The notes under the pieces are model-generated. The model was not told where the DNA came from, did not search any database, and was given only the letters and a program-made list of their open reading frames with translations. Shown here piece after piece: positions 1-53,500 of a stretch of DNA of 64,000 bases (positions are counted from its first letter, which is position 1; every line of letters starts with the position of its first letter). Position numbers and translations under genes: made by a program. Origin of the DNA: Mnemiopsis leidyi (lineage: Eukaryota > Ctenophora > Tentaculata > Lobata > Bolinopsidae); assembly GCA_000226015.1 (NCBI GenBank), contig JH153002.1, forward strand, positions 19,339 through 83,338, written 5' to 3'.

Positions 1-360
1 GCCGAGTTACAGCCGTTTGCCACACTTTTTTGACGTTTTAAGACATTTCCTTGTGTTTGAAGATGCCTAGCTCATAAACTAACTCGGAACCCGATGCTGA
101 TTTTTTGCATGCAGCAAGATACTATCAAGACCAACATTCTGTGAAAGTTTAATCAAAAATTACAACACAGAGGCTGAGCTACAGCCCTTAGTGGTACTTA
201 TTTTGCCGTTTTTAGAACTTTCCTTGTGTTTGAAGTGGCCTATCTCCAAAACAAACCCAGAAACCTATCGTGATTTTTTGCATGCAGTAAGATACCATCA
301 TGATTTAGGTTCTCTGAAAGTTTCATTAAAAATCATCGTTCACAATTGGAGTTATAGGGG
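1..360. repeat. Two tandem copies of a ~172-bp unit
   Basis: Positions 1-172 and 173-360 are diverged copies of one unit. Each starts with a GAG(T/C)TACAGCC motif and shares the blocks CCTTGTGTTTGAAG, GATTTTTTGCATGCAG and CTGAAAGTTT. The array may extend left of the window. No coding function is apparent. Confidence 0.7.
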
Positions 361-1529
361 TATAAATATTCTAAGTTAATTCCTGGATTCGCCGTGTTTG
401 TGGCAGAATTTTGTGGCAGATGGCGCGATCTCTTTATGCTCTTCATGGGTTTGCTAGATTTTTCACATATTTTGTGTAAAAAGTGTGAGTGCGCACAGTG
501 ATATCACCCAGGATACGCGACTTTATCTTTTACAATGCTGCGCGCAAGAAGATTTTATTCACTGTCCTTGGGGTGTGATGGTTGCTATGGCGATATCAAA
601 TAGGTAGAACATTCTACGTCAGAGGTCCGGTCTAAGTTTTAGTCAGCGATTGGTGCATTTAAAACTTGAAGTTTCGACATTTCAGTAGATTTTATTTATT
701 ATTTAGAAACAATTCAAATCCGTTTTAATGATTTTACATGCAGCTGTTGTATCTATTTGTTCACAGAAGTCAGAACGCGAAAGTTGATTCCATCAAATAA
801 TTCTCCAAAGAATTTAGAATGCAGCATCAGAAAGTACTGGGACATACAAATGGACGTCGCCAGTAAGCCCTAATTCCGATTACAAACGATAAAGAAATAA
901 CACGAGAATATTTTGAATGACTGAAACAAATAAATAAGATATTTGCACGTAAATATAACAGCTTCAATCTTCAAATTCCACTCGGAAACCAGTAGGTTCC
1001 TTATCTTCGGTAAGTTATTTTATCATTTTCCTTGTCAAATGATTCAATAGCTAAGCGCAGATTATTGAAAAACTGCCAAAAATTCAAAATTTAATTCAAA
1101 GTGAGTGCACCATCTCAAGCAGTCAAATTTCGATGATGCAAAATCTCTTCAGAAAATACAAAGAAGACCCCGTGACAGTCACAATAATAAGACATTTCTG
1201 TTAGAATAATTTACGATAGCGGATATAGAACCATTCAACCACACAAATGATCAGAATGAATAATTATGATTTAATAAGATGTTGCCCCGGATGCCCATTA
1301 CCGGGCTTTAAACACCTCCACTGGAAGAAGGGCCGGGGGAAACCCATCAAGTTCTCCAACATATGGAAATTCAGAACAAATCATTAATCGATAAAACAAC
1401 AACACAGTATCCATTAATCATTATTCTTGTCTGAACTTTCTTCGAAAAAAAACTCAAAGAGACGAGGAACGTCCTACACATGATATTTAAAGTTTATCCA
1501 CGTCGGACTATACCTACTTTCAGGAAGTC
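361..1529. other. Intergenic, downstream of NVL
   Basis: AT-rich sequence with stop codons in all frames and no convincing exon, RNA gene or repeat. It presumably includes the 3' UTR and polyadenylation region of NVL, which ends at 1530 on the minus strand. Confidence 0.5.
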
Positions 1530-42053
<40,524 letters not shown>

Positions 42054-44290
42054 TGCTAGAAACACAAGATGATCAGAGACTAATAATACAGGGGAAAAAC
42101 ACGATTTGCACAATTTTTTACTCGATTGAAAAATATTTAAAGATCTTTATAAGTCAATAGTCATTTAGCTAAAATCAATTGCTCTCACCAAAGGACTCGA
42201 TTTGAAGCATGGTACATCAACTTGAAACGAGCGAGAACAATGATTAACTGCCTGGAGGCAAAACAATACCCGTGTGACAGCGGCAGTGAAGAGGCCCGGG
42301 GGCAAAAGTATCTATCCCTCTACATGGTCTTAAAGGTACCGCTATGACCATGTGAGAAATGGGTCACTTTAGCCAAATGCGTGATAATTCTTCCCTTCAT
42401 GTATTATAGTTTGAATCATTTGTTGACCTAGGATCACATGTGCATTTTGAGCTAGTTTGAGAGGAGTAAGATGACCATAATTTTATGACCATTTTACCTA
42501 CGCCAAGTGTCATGGTCAAGGTCAAAAAACATTTTCAAGGTCAACAAAATTTTTAGAAAAACACAATATTTTTATTTTCAGGATTTAATATAAATCCAAT
42601 CATAAATATCTCAATCTCTGTGCTTTGACCAAGTGTTGGTCCGGTTTGAGACACAACTGGGACCCTGTCTTCTGCACAGGTTACTCACCAGAGATGTTTA
42701 CAAAGATTAATCTGTTTGGCACTTAGTTAAAAAGGCATTTCAGGGCATTTCAGTCTAATTCAAACTGTCAAACTCTTACATGTACTTATAACTTATAATA
42801 TATTGCATGGCACAGGTGTTGAAGGAAAGCAATGTACGTGGCTGGTCAGTATAACACACTATACAGACAAATATTTAAATAATATATATATATATTTGAA
42901 AACAACAGTCTTTCAGTTAAAACAACAGTAAAATGCAGACTCCAGAAGAAGTTGTTTAACCTGAACAAAAAGAGGTGGCAAGATGATGATGATGAAAATC
43001 TTTTAAAAATTGGCTACAATGAGCATTTTACCATCAAATATAATTTAGAAAAGATTATTTAACTGGTGCTCAAAATTTTAACCCCGACATTTACAACCAC
43101 ATTACAACTTAAATCGTGAATCCCAATAAGAAGCTAATCTGAAAGTGAGGTATTGATCACAAGCTAACAATCTTTTCTAATGGTAACCCTTAAAACAGAG
43201 CAATGAAATAAACTATATATTGACTTTCTCCAGTCTACGCAGTTTCGTATCATAACGAACGACTACAAGCACACAGAGGCCTCACTAGTAAGCTATGGTT
43301 ATCAATGTATGAAATTTTAAAGACTAATTACCATACTCACTATATTGATAATACTATATTTGGATTCAAATGAGCTAAACTGTCGCTCCAATTTGAAGCC
43401 TAAAAATTCTTTTACAATATTTGCAATTACGAAATATTGTGAGGTAGTCAAGAATCATAAGGGCATCTAAAAAATCACACACACAGTCCTTGTTTACTGA
43501 ATGAAATCTCCTTAATAAATAAATATAACCCAAACAAAAATATTTTATTGGTAAGCCACAGTAACAACAAATTATGTTGTCCAGAAAATTTTATTAGACA
43601 ATTAATCCCCACATTTATTTTTGATTTAAAAGATATTGACCCTTGGAAGATTAATCCTCTTTCGAAGATTAAGATCTTCTGTTTTAACTACTTCAGCGCA
43701 TTAATGAAGTTCAAATCTCTAGAACAGTTTAAGATAGCACAGTTCGGATCATACATCGGCTCTAACACATTCCCCAAATTGTTACACAGGCACATGATGC
43801 GTTTTGCTTCAACATTTTAAACTGGCAAGAACCTCGCTCTTCAATTTCAACCGAAGGAGAGCAGGTGGTACAAACCTCTCCCACTGCTCCACCTGGGGCT
43901 CCAGGCTCCCACACGAGGAGATACAACTTGAGCTGTCAGAAGAGGAGAGAGCTGCTCTGGCCCTCGGTCGCCCTCACACCTGAGACACATGAGAAACTGC
44001 TGAGTGGAGTCTGGGCAGAAATTGCCGCTTGTGCCCATCGGCTCATATGGGTAGAGTACATGAAACAGACTGCCGGTTGTAAATCTTAGCTTCAGCATTT
44101 TAAGGAGTCAAATTGTCGTTTTCAGCGACCATTTGCTAAAAAAGCTGAAGATAGTTTAAAACAGTTGAGTTTGTACATTATGAAACTCTTTTCCAAAGGT
44201 AAACTTTTTTCTTTGAATATGACTCCAATAAAAGCTAAAGGGCTCAAAAGCTTGAAAGAAAAACGTGATCATCTTCATTTCTCAGTTTCA
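42054..44290. other. NVL 5' flank and intergenic DNA
   Basis: The NVL promoter should lie just right of 42053; no TATA or initiator stands out. A GC-rich stretch at 43855-44095 has open frames on both strands but no recognisable family, and is probably mobile-element debris. No other gene is supported. Confidence 0.4.
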
Positions 44291-44297
44291 GACGCAA

Positions 44298-45510
44298 AAG
44301 CCGATAGGAGCCACAGGGCGCAGCCCAAGCCACATAGGGCTATGTTGGCTTAGCAAATCAAACCAGAACAACTGGAAGGTTAGAAGTTCTGCACTGCCGA
44401 CGTGCCTTCCATGTACAATTACAACAACATCGACATACAAGGATGAGTATACACGACGTGATGAAACTTCCTGCTGAGCATAAAAAATCTAAAATTGAAC
44501 GGCCGGTTTGTTGTAGGTTGATAATCTACTGTTGCGGCCATCACGCGCTCTTACGCATTTCTAGACGCGCATCGCCCGTTGACCGGTTTGGAACTAATAT
44601 TGACAATTCACGAGATGCTAGAATATGTATTCGGCAATGCATATTTCATAATAGGTTATACCTCCAATTTATTGGCCCGTTCGTGGGAGATAAACCTCGC
44701 CCAATAAGTGCTATTTTCTACAGCTGACTACTCTCGCTGAGAGACGTTTGAGAGGAGACCTGATTGAAGTTTATAAAGCTAGCCAGGGTTTATCCCATTT
44801 ATCTGGGGTTTTAAATTTTAGTAGATCAGGAATTAATTTGGTATGTAAGCCAGGGAAAAGTAAAGTTTCCAAGATTAATCGTATTCGTAGAAATTTTTTA
44901 AATGATAGGGTTATGTCCTTTTGGAATAAGCTACCCATAGAGGTAAGACTGCTTTAAATCTAAATGTTTTTAAATCTAATCTTGAGATGTTTAAGGGCAG
45001 AACTAAAGCTTTAGGAATTTATGGTAGTGGGAACTTTTGGGATATTTCTGATGATGTCTTAAATCGTATTGAAAGTGGAAACTATTTAGAGAATAAGATG
45101 AGACATAATAGCTTTCTCAAAGATAAACCCTTTTGTAGCTAGAAAAAGATTTATTAACATTAATTAGGATTTTTGAATTTTGAATTTTGAATTTTAGTAT
45201 TTTAGCTTTTAATTGAATTTTAGAGTTTTTAGATACATTTGGAGATTAGTTGTGATGATGCTGGCATCATTATTTGTTATTTATTTTTTTATTTTATTTA
45301 TTCAGAGTGCATTGTTTTGAACCCCTTAGTATCCACACAAATGTTCAATTTCTTCCAATAACCAACAGATTGTCGACAAGTGCATGAAGCAACGCGCAGC
45401 TCAGCACCCGCGCCGTTTATAATGGATTGCGTAACATTTTGCTAAGCCAACATAGCCCTGTGGGTCGAGCTGCGCGCGCCCTATCGGAACGCACAAAGAG
45501 CTTTTGCGTC
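44298..45510. repeat. Inverted pair of a ~65-bp GC-rich repeat
   Basis: GACGCAAAAGCCGATAGG through CATAGGGCTATGTTGGCTTAGC at 44298-44358 recurs inverted at about 45437-45510 (GCTAAGCCAACATAGCCC through CTATCGGAACG and GCTTTTGCGTC). A related GCTAAGCCAACTTAAC occurs near 45618. The span between them contains the LINE tail. It could be a composite or foldback element, or two independent copies of one short repeat. Confidence 0.55.
44725..45215 (+). mobile_element. LINE 3' end (C-terminus of RT ORF and AT-rich tail)
   Basis: Reads LTTLAERRLRGDLIEVYKAS, then SFWNKLPIEV and, after one frame change near 44945, ALNLNVFKSNLEMFKGRTK, with a stop at 45140-45142. The R-R-L-R-G-D-L-I-E-V-(Y/F)-K and FWN-x-LP ... 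FK motifs are the hallmark of the C-terminus of CR1/Jockey/RTE-type non-LTR retrotransposons. The tail has three GAATTTT repeats (45168-45215). Strongly 5'-truncated. Confidence 0.8.
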
Positions 45511-46300
45511 GGACACGTCCGTCTTTGTTTCACGTTGTGACCCTTCGCGCGCGCCGGAGGCTGCCGCTTCGCGGCAGCAGGGCTATGCAACGTGTAGCAA
45601 GTTCGTCTTAATTTTGCGCTAAGCCAACTTAACAAGTGAGCGACATTAGCAAACCGTTTCAATTTTAACGGGCGATAAGCAATAAGACTTTGTTCCAAAT
45701 TTATGTCGCTAAGACATCAGGCCAAAATGCGCAAATACACATTATGGCCGCGACAGTGCTTATCAGCAATCAACATACAATCCGAATTTGCTTTGGTGCC
45801 ATGCCATGCTGCGCGCACTATTACGTTCGCGCTTTCACAATGCATGCAGTATGGTAATTGTCGAGATGTTACCCGACCCGCGCGCGGCTCGCAGTTTTCT
45901 GCTCTCCTCGCGTTTCGTTAGAACGTTAGACGGATATCATCTCGTCAATATGGTAATAGTAAGTATTTTATACAAACATTCTAACCTATCTCTGCATATG
46001 CATCTACTGTGTCCCCTATGTATGTAAATAAAGTTTATGCGGATCGTCATTTGCTCGCTGTCTTATTTCAATAACAGTTATTTCAATACATTTAGCTCTT
46101 TCCATTGGCGTTTTGTTCGGTGAAATGCAAATGTAGAATCTCTTAGAAGCCATTGTTCATTTTATGTGATCATTTCTTCAGGTAGACGCCGGAGCACAGT
46201 GTTTAAGTTTCGGAATTAAACGATGCACTTGTCTGCTAAAACAAATCATACTCGTGCTGCTACAAAAATAAAATAAAATCGTAATAAAATCGTATTTTGA
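45216..46300. other. Intergenic DNA with a GC-rich, CpG-containing patch
   Basis: 45400-45600 and 45780-45910 are unusually rich in GCGCGC and CpG for this window. The first overlaps the inverted repeat listed separately. No gene is recognised. Confidence 0.4.
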
Positions 46301-46309
46301 TAAAATTGT

Positions 46310-46800
46310 ATTTTTTACGATGCTAGGTTTTCCCCAATTTCTGTAAACAGTTCTGTCAGCCTACTGCAGTCCAAAGCCACAGACTTTTCCCCAGCAAGTC
46401 CAAAACTATGATGTTTCCTTGTCACCAACCGCTTCAAGGACCACTTTCTTCAGTTTATCCTCTGTAAAAACAGGGAAAGATTTCTCAAGAGTTTCCGAAA
46501 CTATCTGATTATACCACCGAATTTCTCTATCAACAGGCAGTGGTCACTTGCATCAGCGGCTTTGCTTGAGCGTCCAGTAACTGTTGCTGACACTTTACAA
46601 TTGACTGCTATGTTGTGATCAGTTCAGACTTTGACTTCTCCATACAAACTCTTGTCGACGCAAACGTGGGACAATGACAGTTATACTGTTTGATATCATT
46701 CGAATAAAATCTTCCCCAAGGTTTCTTTTGATGTACTTGTCGAGATTATATCCGTCTACCGTTCTAACGAAATGAAACGAAACGTTCAGCTTTTAGCTGC
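46310..46800 (-). other. Possible degraded coding remnant, family unknown
   Basis: On the minus strand several frames give protein-like stretches (for example DKYIKRNLGEDFIRMIS and DREIRWYNQIVSETLEKSF), not continuous in one frame. It looks like an old, broken copy of a coding sequence, more likely from a mobile element than a host gene. I cannot name the family. Confidence 0.3.
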
Positions 46801-47534
46801 GAGAGTCGGGAATCACCGCGAAAATTGATGTACCCGGTTCCATGAGCGTTTCTACTGTGACTTCTGATCAAATTTGCATATCATTGCCGTCCTCATGTTT
46901 CCAGTCCATAAATTAATGTCAGCACCATCACCCTTCAAAACATCCAAGTCACTTGCAGAGATATCCGGTACAGTGTCCCCCATGTTGTATAAGTGTATAG
47001 TAAGTTGTCTACTGCAGCACAACACTGGTAGGCAAACAGTACAGCCGCGTGTAAGTGTAATACAAGAGCACTAAAATCGACAAGAAACAAAACTGTAACA
47101 CAATGCCCCGGGGCCCTTGTTAGTAAAATCATGTCAAGCCAGCAAAGTTATAGAGTTTCCGGCTAAAATCGCTGGCAATTTTTCTTCACCATGCACCACT
47201 CCTGTAGACCATGGTACCAATTATTACTTATCAGCTGCTTCACACATTGTTATGATCTTTTCTGTGTAGCTTGATTCACAATGATTTTAGTAAACTACTC
47301 TTTAGTACCAATCAGATTTCGTTTGCCTTCAGCTTGAAAATCACCAGCCTAACTAACCTTACAGTTTGATCACTCAGCACTCTACTGCTTCAACAGCTCT
47401 GCTGTACTGAGACCAAGGCACCATTACTAGTCCAATCAACAACTGCTTCAAAAATCGTTGTGACCGTTGTGTGTAGCTTGATGTAGGATGATTTTGATAA
47501 CCTTATTTTTAGCATGGGTTGGTAGTCTATTCTG

Positions 47535-50500
47535 ATGAAGCATACAAAATTAGGGAACACAAAGCTTAGCATCAGTCAAATAGGTGTTGGTGGTGCTGCA
47601 TTCAAAGACCACTCAGATTCAAAGGCAGCTAAAGCTGTTATAGAATATGCCCTCAAACATGGTAGGTTGTGACCATGACCACTGAGTACTTACTTTAACA
47701 TACATGATTATTATGTTAGGATTATATTCAGCTGTATAGAGAAAGGTATTTGGGTATTTGGTAATATTGATTGGTCATAACTAATTTGTCATTGGTCAAT
47801 CGCTGTCCCATATGCACAAAATTTGTGACCCATCTCTGAAAGTGCCTTTCTCCATTTTCTATTGATTCTGACATCCTACAACAATTATATAATACTTTTT
47901 TTTCTAGGTGTGAACTACATTGACACTTCTCCATGGTACATTAATAGTGAAGTTTTGTTGGGCGAAGTATTACCTAACATTTCTCGCTCCAAGTACATTA
48001 TCAGTAGCAAATGTGGGAGATACTACAGCGAGGATATTCTTGAATGGTAATTATTACATCTATCTAAATCTTTCTAATGTGTCAGCTTCATTAGGTTTTG
48101 TATCCAGTGTCGTTGCTGTTGGTGTAACTAGCAAGGAACCTGTCTTCAGCAGGATGAATATCAATATTATCTCCCCCTTATCTTTTCTCCTTCCTCTCTC
48201 ATCCTTCGTTTTTGATCCTCCTCTTTTTCTACCCGTCCTTCCTCCCGCATACCGCCGCCTCCATTCCCTCCACCCTTTCACTTGGTAGGCAGAAGATCAT
48301 GATATGATTCCTTACTGTGGCAGGTCAACCTGGCTGGTCAACCTGTCACTAGAGTGCATCTGGTGCAGCCTCAGCTGTAGATGTACACTCCATAGCTTCT
48401 TGGACAAACTCCTTAGTCCCTAAAGCTTGTCAGTTTCCCAGAGCAGCTAGTGGCTCAGGGTTAGAAAGAAAGCTATAACTTACAATCTTATCAGGTTTGA
48501 TTTTAGCTTTGATCGGATAACTGAGAGCATTGACGCATCAATTAAAAAACTTGGTTGCAAATACCTTGACATATGCTTTTGTCATGATATTGAGTTTGCA
48601 CCTACTCTGGAGATTGTAATAAACGAAGCACTGCCAGCTATGAAAAAGGCAAAAGAGAAAGGAAAAATAAAACACATAGGTATTTCAGGTATGTAATACT
48701 AATTTATTTTTGATTTGTTCTTACTTATATTGTAGTAACTATTTTTGCTTTGAAGAAGGTGTGCTCTGATTTTAAATTATAGAGTTTCCTCCACATTTTT
48801 ATTCCATATGCCACTTTACTGTTTCCCCCATTGATATCTTTTATGGGAGTTTTCATTGATACCTTTGGAATAACTTATTCAACCAATTTAGGATATCCAC
48901 TTGAGAAGTTAAAGTCTGCAATAGAGTTATCAACTGTAAAGATAGATGTGGTACTGACATACTGTAAATACACTCTAAATGATATTGAGCTATTAGACTA
49001 TCTCCCATGGTTCCAAGAGCAAGGGATTGGTGTCATAAATGCTTCACCCTTTGCCATGGGGCTCTTAACCGATTTGGGTATGCAAACATTTCTTGGGGAG
49101 CATTTTTAACACGCAGCTTTAATTATCTTACACTTTACATTTTCATGTTCACACTCGGTCTGTTTTAACCTTCATATCAAATTTTATTCTCTGAGTTTGA
49201 CGTGATTAATGTCAATTCAGTCTTTTAACCCCTGCGATTTTTGCTTTAGGTCCACCAAAGTGGCACTCAGCTAAGCAAGAGACTAAAGAAGCTGCCAGTC
49301 AAGCTGCAGCTTATTGCAAAGACGAGGTTTGGTTTTGCTTTCTACTGTCTTAATATAGTAATAATACTTTTACTCATAGTATATAGACGTTTAGGTATTC
49401 GGAACAGTCGCTGCAAACTATATTCAATTCATCCTGCAGATTGCAACAAACAGTTTTTTTAGGGAGCTTCACTGATAAAGCTTGCACTTCAATTTTCGAC
49501 CTCCAATCCCAAAATTCCCATTACTCTTGTTGGATGTGAAAATGTTCAAGAACTTCAATACAATATCAACGGTTAGTCTTCAAGACCTAATATTTTAACG
49601 ATTTGCCTTCTGTTTTTGTCTATTAAAATGTCGTTCCCTGTTGGGATCAATAAGACATGGCAAAGATCTTGCATCACTAAAAATTAAATCTGAAATTATA
49701 GCTAGTAGGCAGAACCTTGGTCCTTGATATCCTAACTACAGTTCGATAAAAAAGACCGCAATTAAAAAACGATCTTCAGTAATCAAAGAAGGAGTAAAAC
49801 AGGAAGATTTGGTTTTAATAAACACTGTCCGGGAAAAGTTCTTCAAAGGAAATCACTCGTGGGAAGGTTTGGTGTTTATTATTTGTGCACTTATTATTTG
49901 TTTCCATTAATTTAGATATATCCCGACTTATTGCATAGTAGATTATTTATAATTAATTGATACCAATGTCTTTAAAATGGAGGATTCTAGGTACTTCCTA
50001 TCGCTACACAACTATCGGACTCTTCCATTCTATTCTATCTCTTTATCATGTAATGTATTTAGTATTAAGATCATAATATTATACTATTCTGCAGTGCTCA
50101 CTTTTATGCTAAATACCCATGTTTACATTATCAGCTTTCTGCTTACACCCAGTTTTTATAAATTTTCTGCAGTTAACAAGGGCAATATAAATATGATACA
50201 ACCGTAATACCTATCCCGTGATTATCCCGATATTTTTTACCTTACTTGGAATTATTTTGGCTCGTTAAGCAACGATGGGGGACAATGTGGTCCGGAAAAA
50301 TATGGCAAAATTGCTCGAAACCCGTCACTTTATCTCGGCCATAATAATTCCGAGTAAGGTTCTTCCTTATCGACACACCACATCGCTTAGGATGAACCTG
50401 GTTTTCTCATAATATCATAGTTTTCCAGTAATGACTGATTTTGGAAAGACAAATTTCCAGCTTAAATGTTGGATCTTTCATCATGTTATTCAATCATGCA

Positions 50501-53500
50501 AAACGACTCCCCATTGATACATAATGACTATGATATTCAACTTTAACACAGCTACATATCTCATTGCATCCCAACAGTAGTGCAAATTACATGCTATCAT
50601 GTTGTCATTAAAACTGCACTCTGGTAATGTCCTCGTCTTCTTGTCTCCCATATGATATTATTCCGTTGTGAGATTCCTCTCCTGTTTTTCTGCTCATCTG
50701 AAATCCACATGAAATGTATGGGCTCATCAGACAGTATATTGATATGCCTTGTCTTCTATAGTCTATCCAAGTTGCAAAATATTATTATAAATCGTAACGT
50801 AAATCAGAGCCTTCCTTTATATGCCAGGTGTCAATATCAGCATACCCAGTTGCCTATAATGGCCATAACTATCATAGGAATGTCGTCTGCATCAGGTTTA
50901 GGCATTCACACTTCTTATCAAATCCTGCTTTTTACAATACGATAAGATTTACACCAACAACTTATCATACTTATTGCGTAAACACAGCTTTCCATCCAAT
51001 ATTTGCCTTGTTTGGTGTTTAGATTCTAGGCTTATAGGTAGAAGTATAATCCATACACTGAACAATGCAAATAACGGATTTTATGGGTACTTGTACATAT
51101 TTTGTTGTATACAGTCTTTTGTCTTACGTGAACCATAGCCTCAGTGGTGTCTTGTTATGATAATTGTGAGTTACACATAATTCATAACTAATCATGTTAG
51201 TGGTTATGCTGAATATAAGGCCGGTCAGATGATAAAACAATAGTTTCATATCGTAAACGAGTAATGACTAGTAATCTATTAAATATTCTTGTTTATACCC
51301 AACCAGTCATTTCAAACTTTTTCTTTAGGTAAGTCTTTAAGTACTAAACAACTGTGTATACTAACAATTGTAAAATTCGAATCTGCTCTTCATTGTTACT
51401 ATTGGTGCCAGTTAATTATTCGCCAATAAGTAATTACAAATTTGGTGGCCGACGTCCTGCCCCAGAACATTGTGCCCTAGGGCACTTTAACCTAGAGATT
51501 TAGCCTCAGTTACGTCCTGCTCCACAACAGACAACTTCGTTAGGTTAAGGGTTAGGGTTTGGGTTTGGGTTTGGGTTTGGGTTTGGGTTTGGGTTTGGGT
51601 TCGGGTTTGGGTTCGGGTTTGGGCTTGGGTTTGGGTTCGGGTTTGGGTTCGGGTTTGGGTTTTGGTTTGGGTCGCTGGGGCCAATTATGTGGGAATAAAT
51701 GTTGTGGGGCAAGATGTTGTGGGGCAGGACTACGGGAATTAACCTGTCGTTTTTGGATCCAAGTCCTCATCCCACAATTATAGTCTCCTAAATTTAACAT
51801 CACTTAACAAGCATGGCACGAGCCTTTGTTTGTACTTTAATTTGACACTCCTAGCTAACTTTTCGGGTAGAATTTCTTGTTTCACCACCTGGACTGTTCG
51901 ATCCCGATATTCTACTCTACCTTGAAACTTCCTAAAAATTAGCTGCAGCTGGTAACGGAGTTACCGCCTGTGTAATTACGTCTTGCACGTCGCCGGACCG
52001 AATTATGTACATGAACTTCATCGTATGAGTGTCGGTGCAACAGTTGTTCGTCTGGTTGTTTTACTGAAATTACTAAATTACCGATAATTTCTCGACAAAT
52101 TTACGGCTGTCACCGTCCAGTGTATCGAAATATATTTGCATCGATACAATATACAGAAACATTCTCCGGGCAGGGAATACGATCTTGTCTACTTGTTTCC
52201 TTTTTGGCACGTGTTTTGATTTGATTTTGCAAATTTACTGAGATTCAAGTCATGCAATAAGTAAATACAAGAATTACTAGATACAATTACCAAAAGTGCC
52301 GTGCATCTTCTGGTATTACCTTTTTTGTGTTGATCAATCTGCTCAGCAGCTTCTATCAAGCAGCAACTATTTTAAATAACTTTCCTTTGACAGTTCTGTT
52401 TAATGGGTCTACTTATTTACTTATTATTCATATTTATACCTTTATACCACCCTGAATGTTTCCCATTACTCAACTTGATAATTTTCTTATTCGCACCCAC
52501 GTGAAATATCTCTGCCTTACAATAGCGGAGAGAGAAAAATAATGTCGTTATGATGTTTATGAGGTGGTGGAGGCAGCTGCTGCTCTGTAAGTCAGGGAGG
52601 TAGAACACTAAGTTTCTACTGTACGTGTATATACCTGGCTGTGTACCCGGCTCTAACCATGTCGTCATCTTCGTCCTTCTCACTAAACCACCCCCGCCCG
52701 TCGTCCCTCTTCAGTTGACCCATTAGCGGGACAGTATGAAGTGTGTACGTGACGTCTCTGGAACCTTCCTCTGAACTACTTCGTGATTGGAGGAGAGGCA
52801 GTCACGTGGTGCGAAGGCCGTGTAGTGATTGGACGGTTTGATGGCCTATACTCAGTTATGAGCGTCTACAGTTTTACGACGGGCGCACTATAACGCAGAT
52901 CAGATTAGCTATTACTAGCGGGCCACATTCCCCACTAACCAACCTCTGTTCCTACGTAGTTAGCTGATGTCAGGTTCTTGACATTTTTGTCCTAAAGCTC
53001 AGGTGTTTGTGCTTTATACTTAGATAAAACTCGAGTCAGACTGTAATTATTCCCATTATTGTTGTCCGGCAAATGGCGTCTTTTTCTTTCTCTGAGATAT
53101 ACCGATCAAACGTGAGGACACTGGTCAAAGGGTCACAGCCATATTGTTAAGGCTACGTTATAATTATCAGCATTAGTGTTGATATATTGTTGCCATAGTT
53201 GTTTTCTCCCTTTTCTCTTCAAATATTTACTTTTGTATATTCAAGAAATAATTTTGGAATTTTCATTCAATAACAGTATAGATATATGCTTTTTCGAACG
53301 ATCTTAAGTCTCTGCAAGTCTTTTTGTTGTTGTAAGTATAATTCACAATGTTAACAAGGTGTATTGATACTCTGTCGGTGACTTGTCAAGTTATAAAGCT
53401 ACAAATAATATATACATACAACTCTAGAATTAACTTTCCCAGACCAATATGAACGGGGCGTCGGATGTTATCGACCATTCGAACAAATTAGACACCACAG

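Noticed and set aside
43847-44098. GC-rich open frames on both strands
   Set aside because: No family resemblance in any frame; left as probable mobile-element debris.
48060-48290. Open frames on both strands in the AKR intron
   Set aside because: Low-complexity pyrimidine-rich stretch; simple composition explains the open frames.
51487-51803. Open frames encoding Thr-Gln, Lys-Pro or Gly-Leu repeats
   Set aside because: Products of the TTTGGG hexamer array in different frames, not genes.
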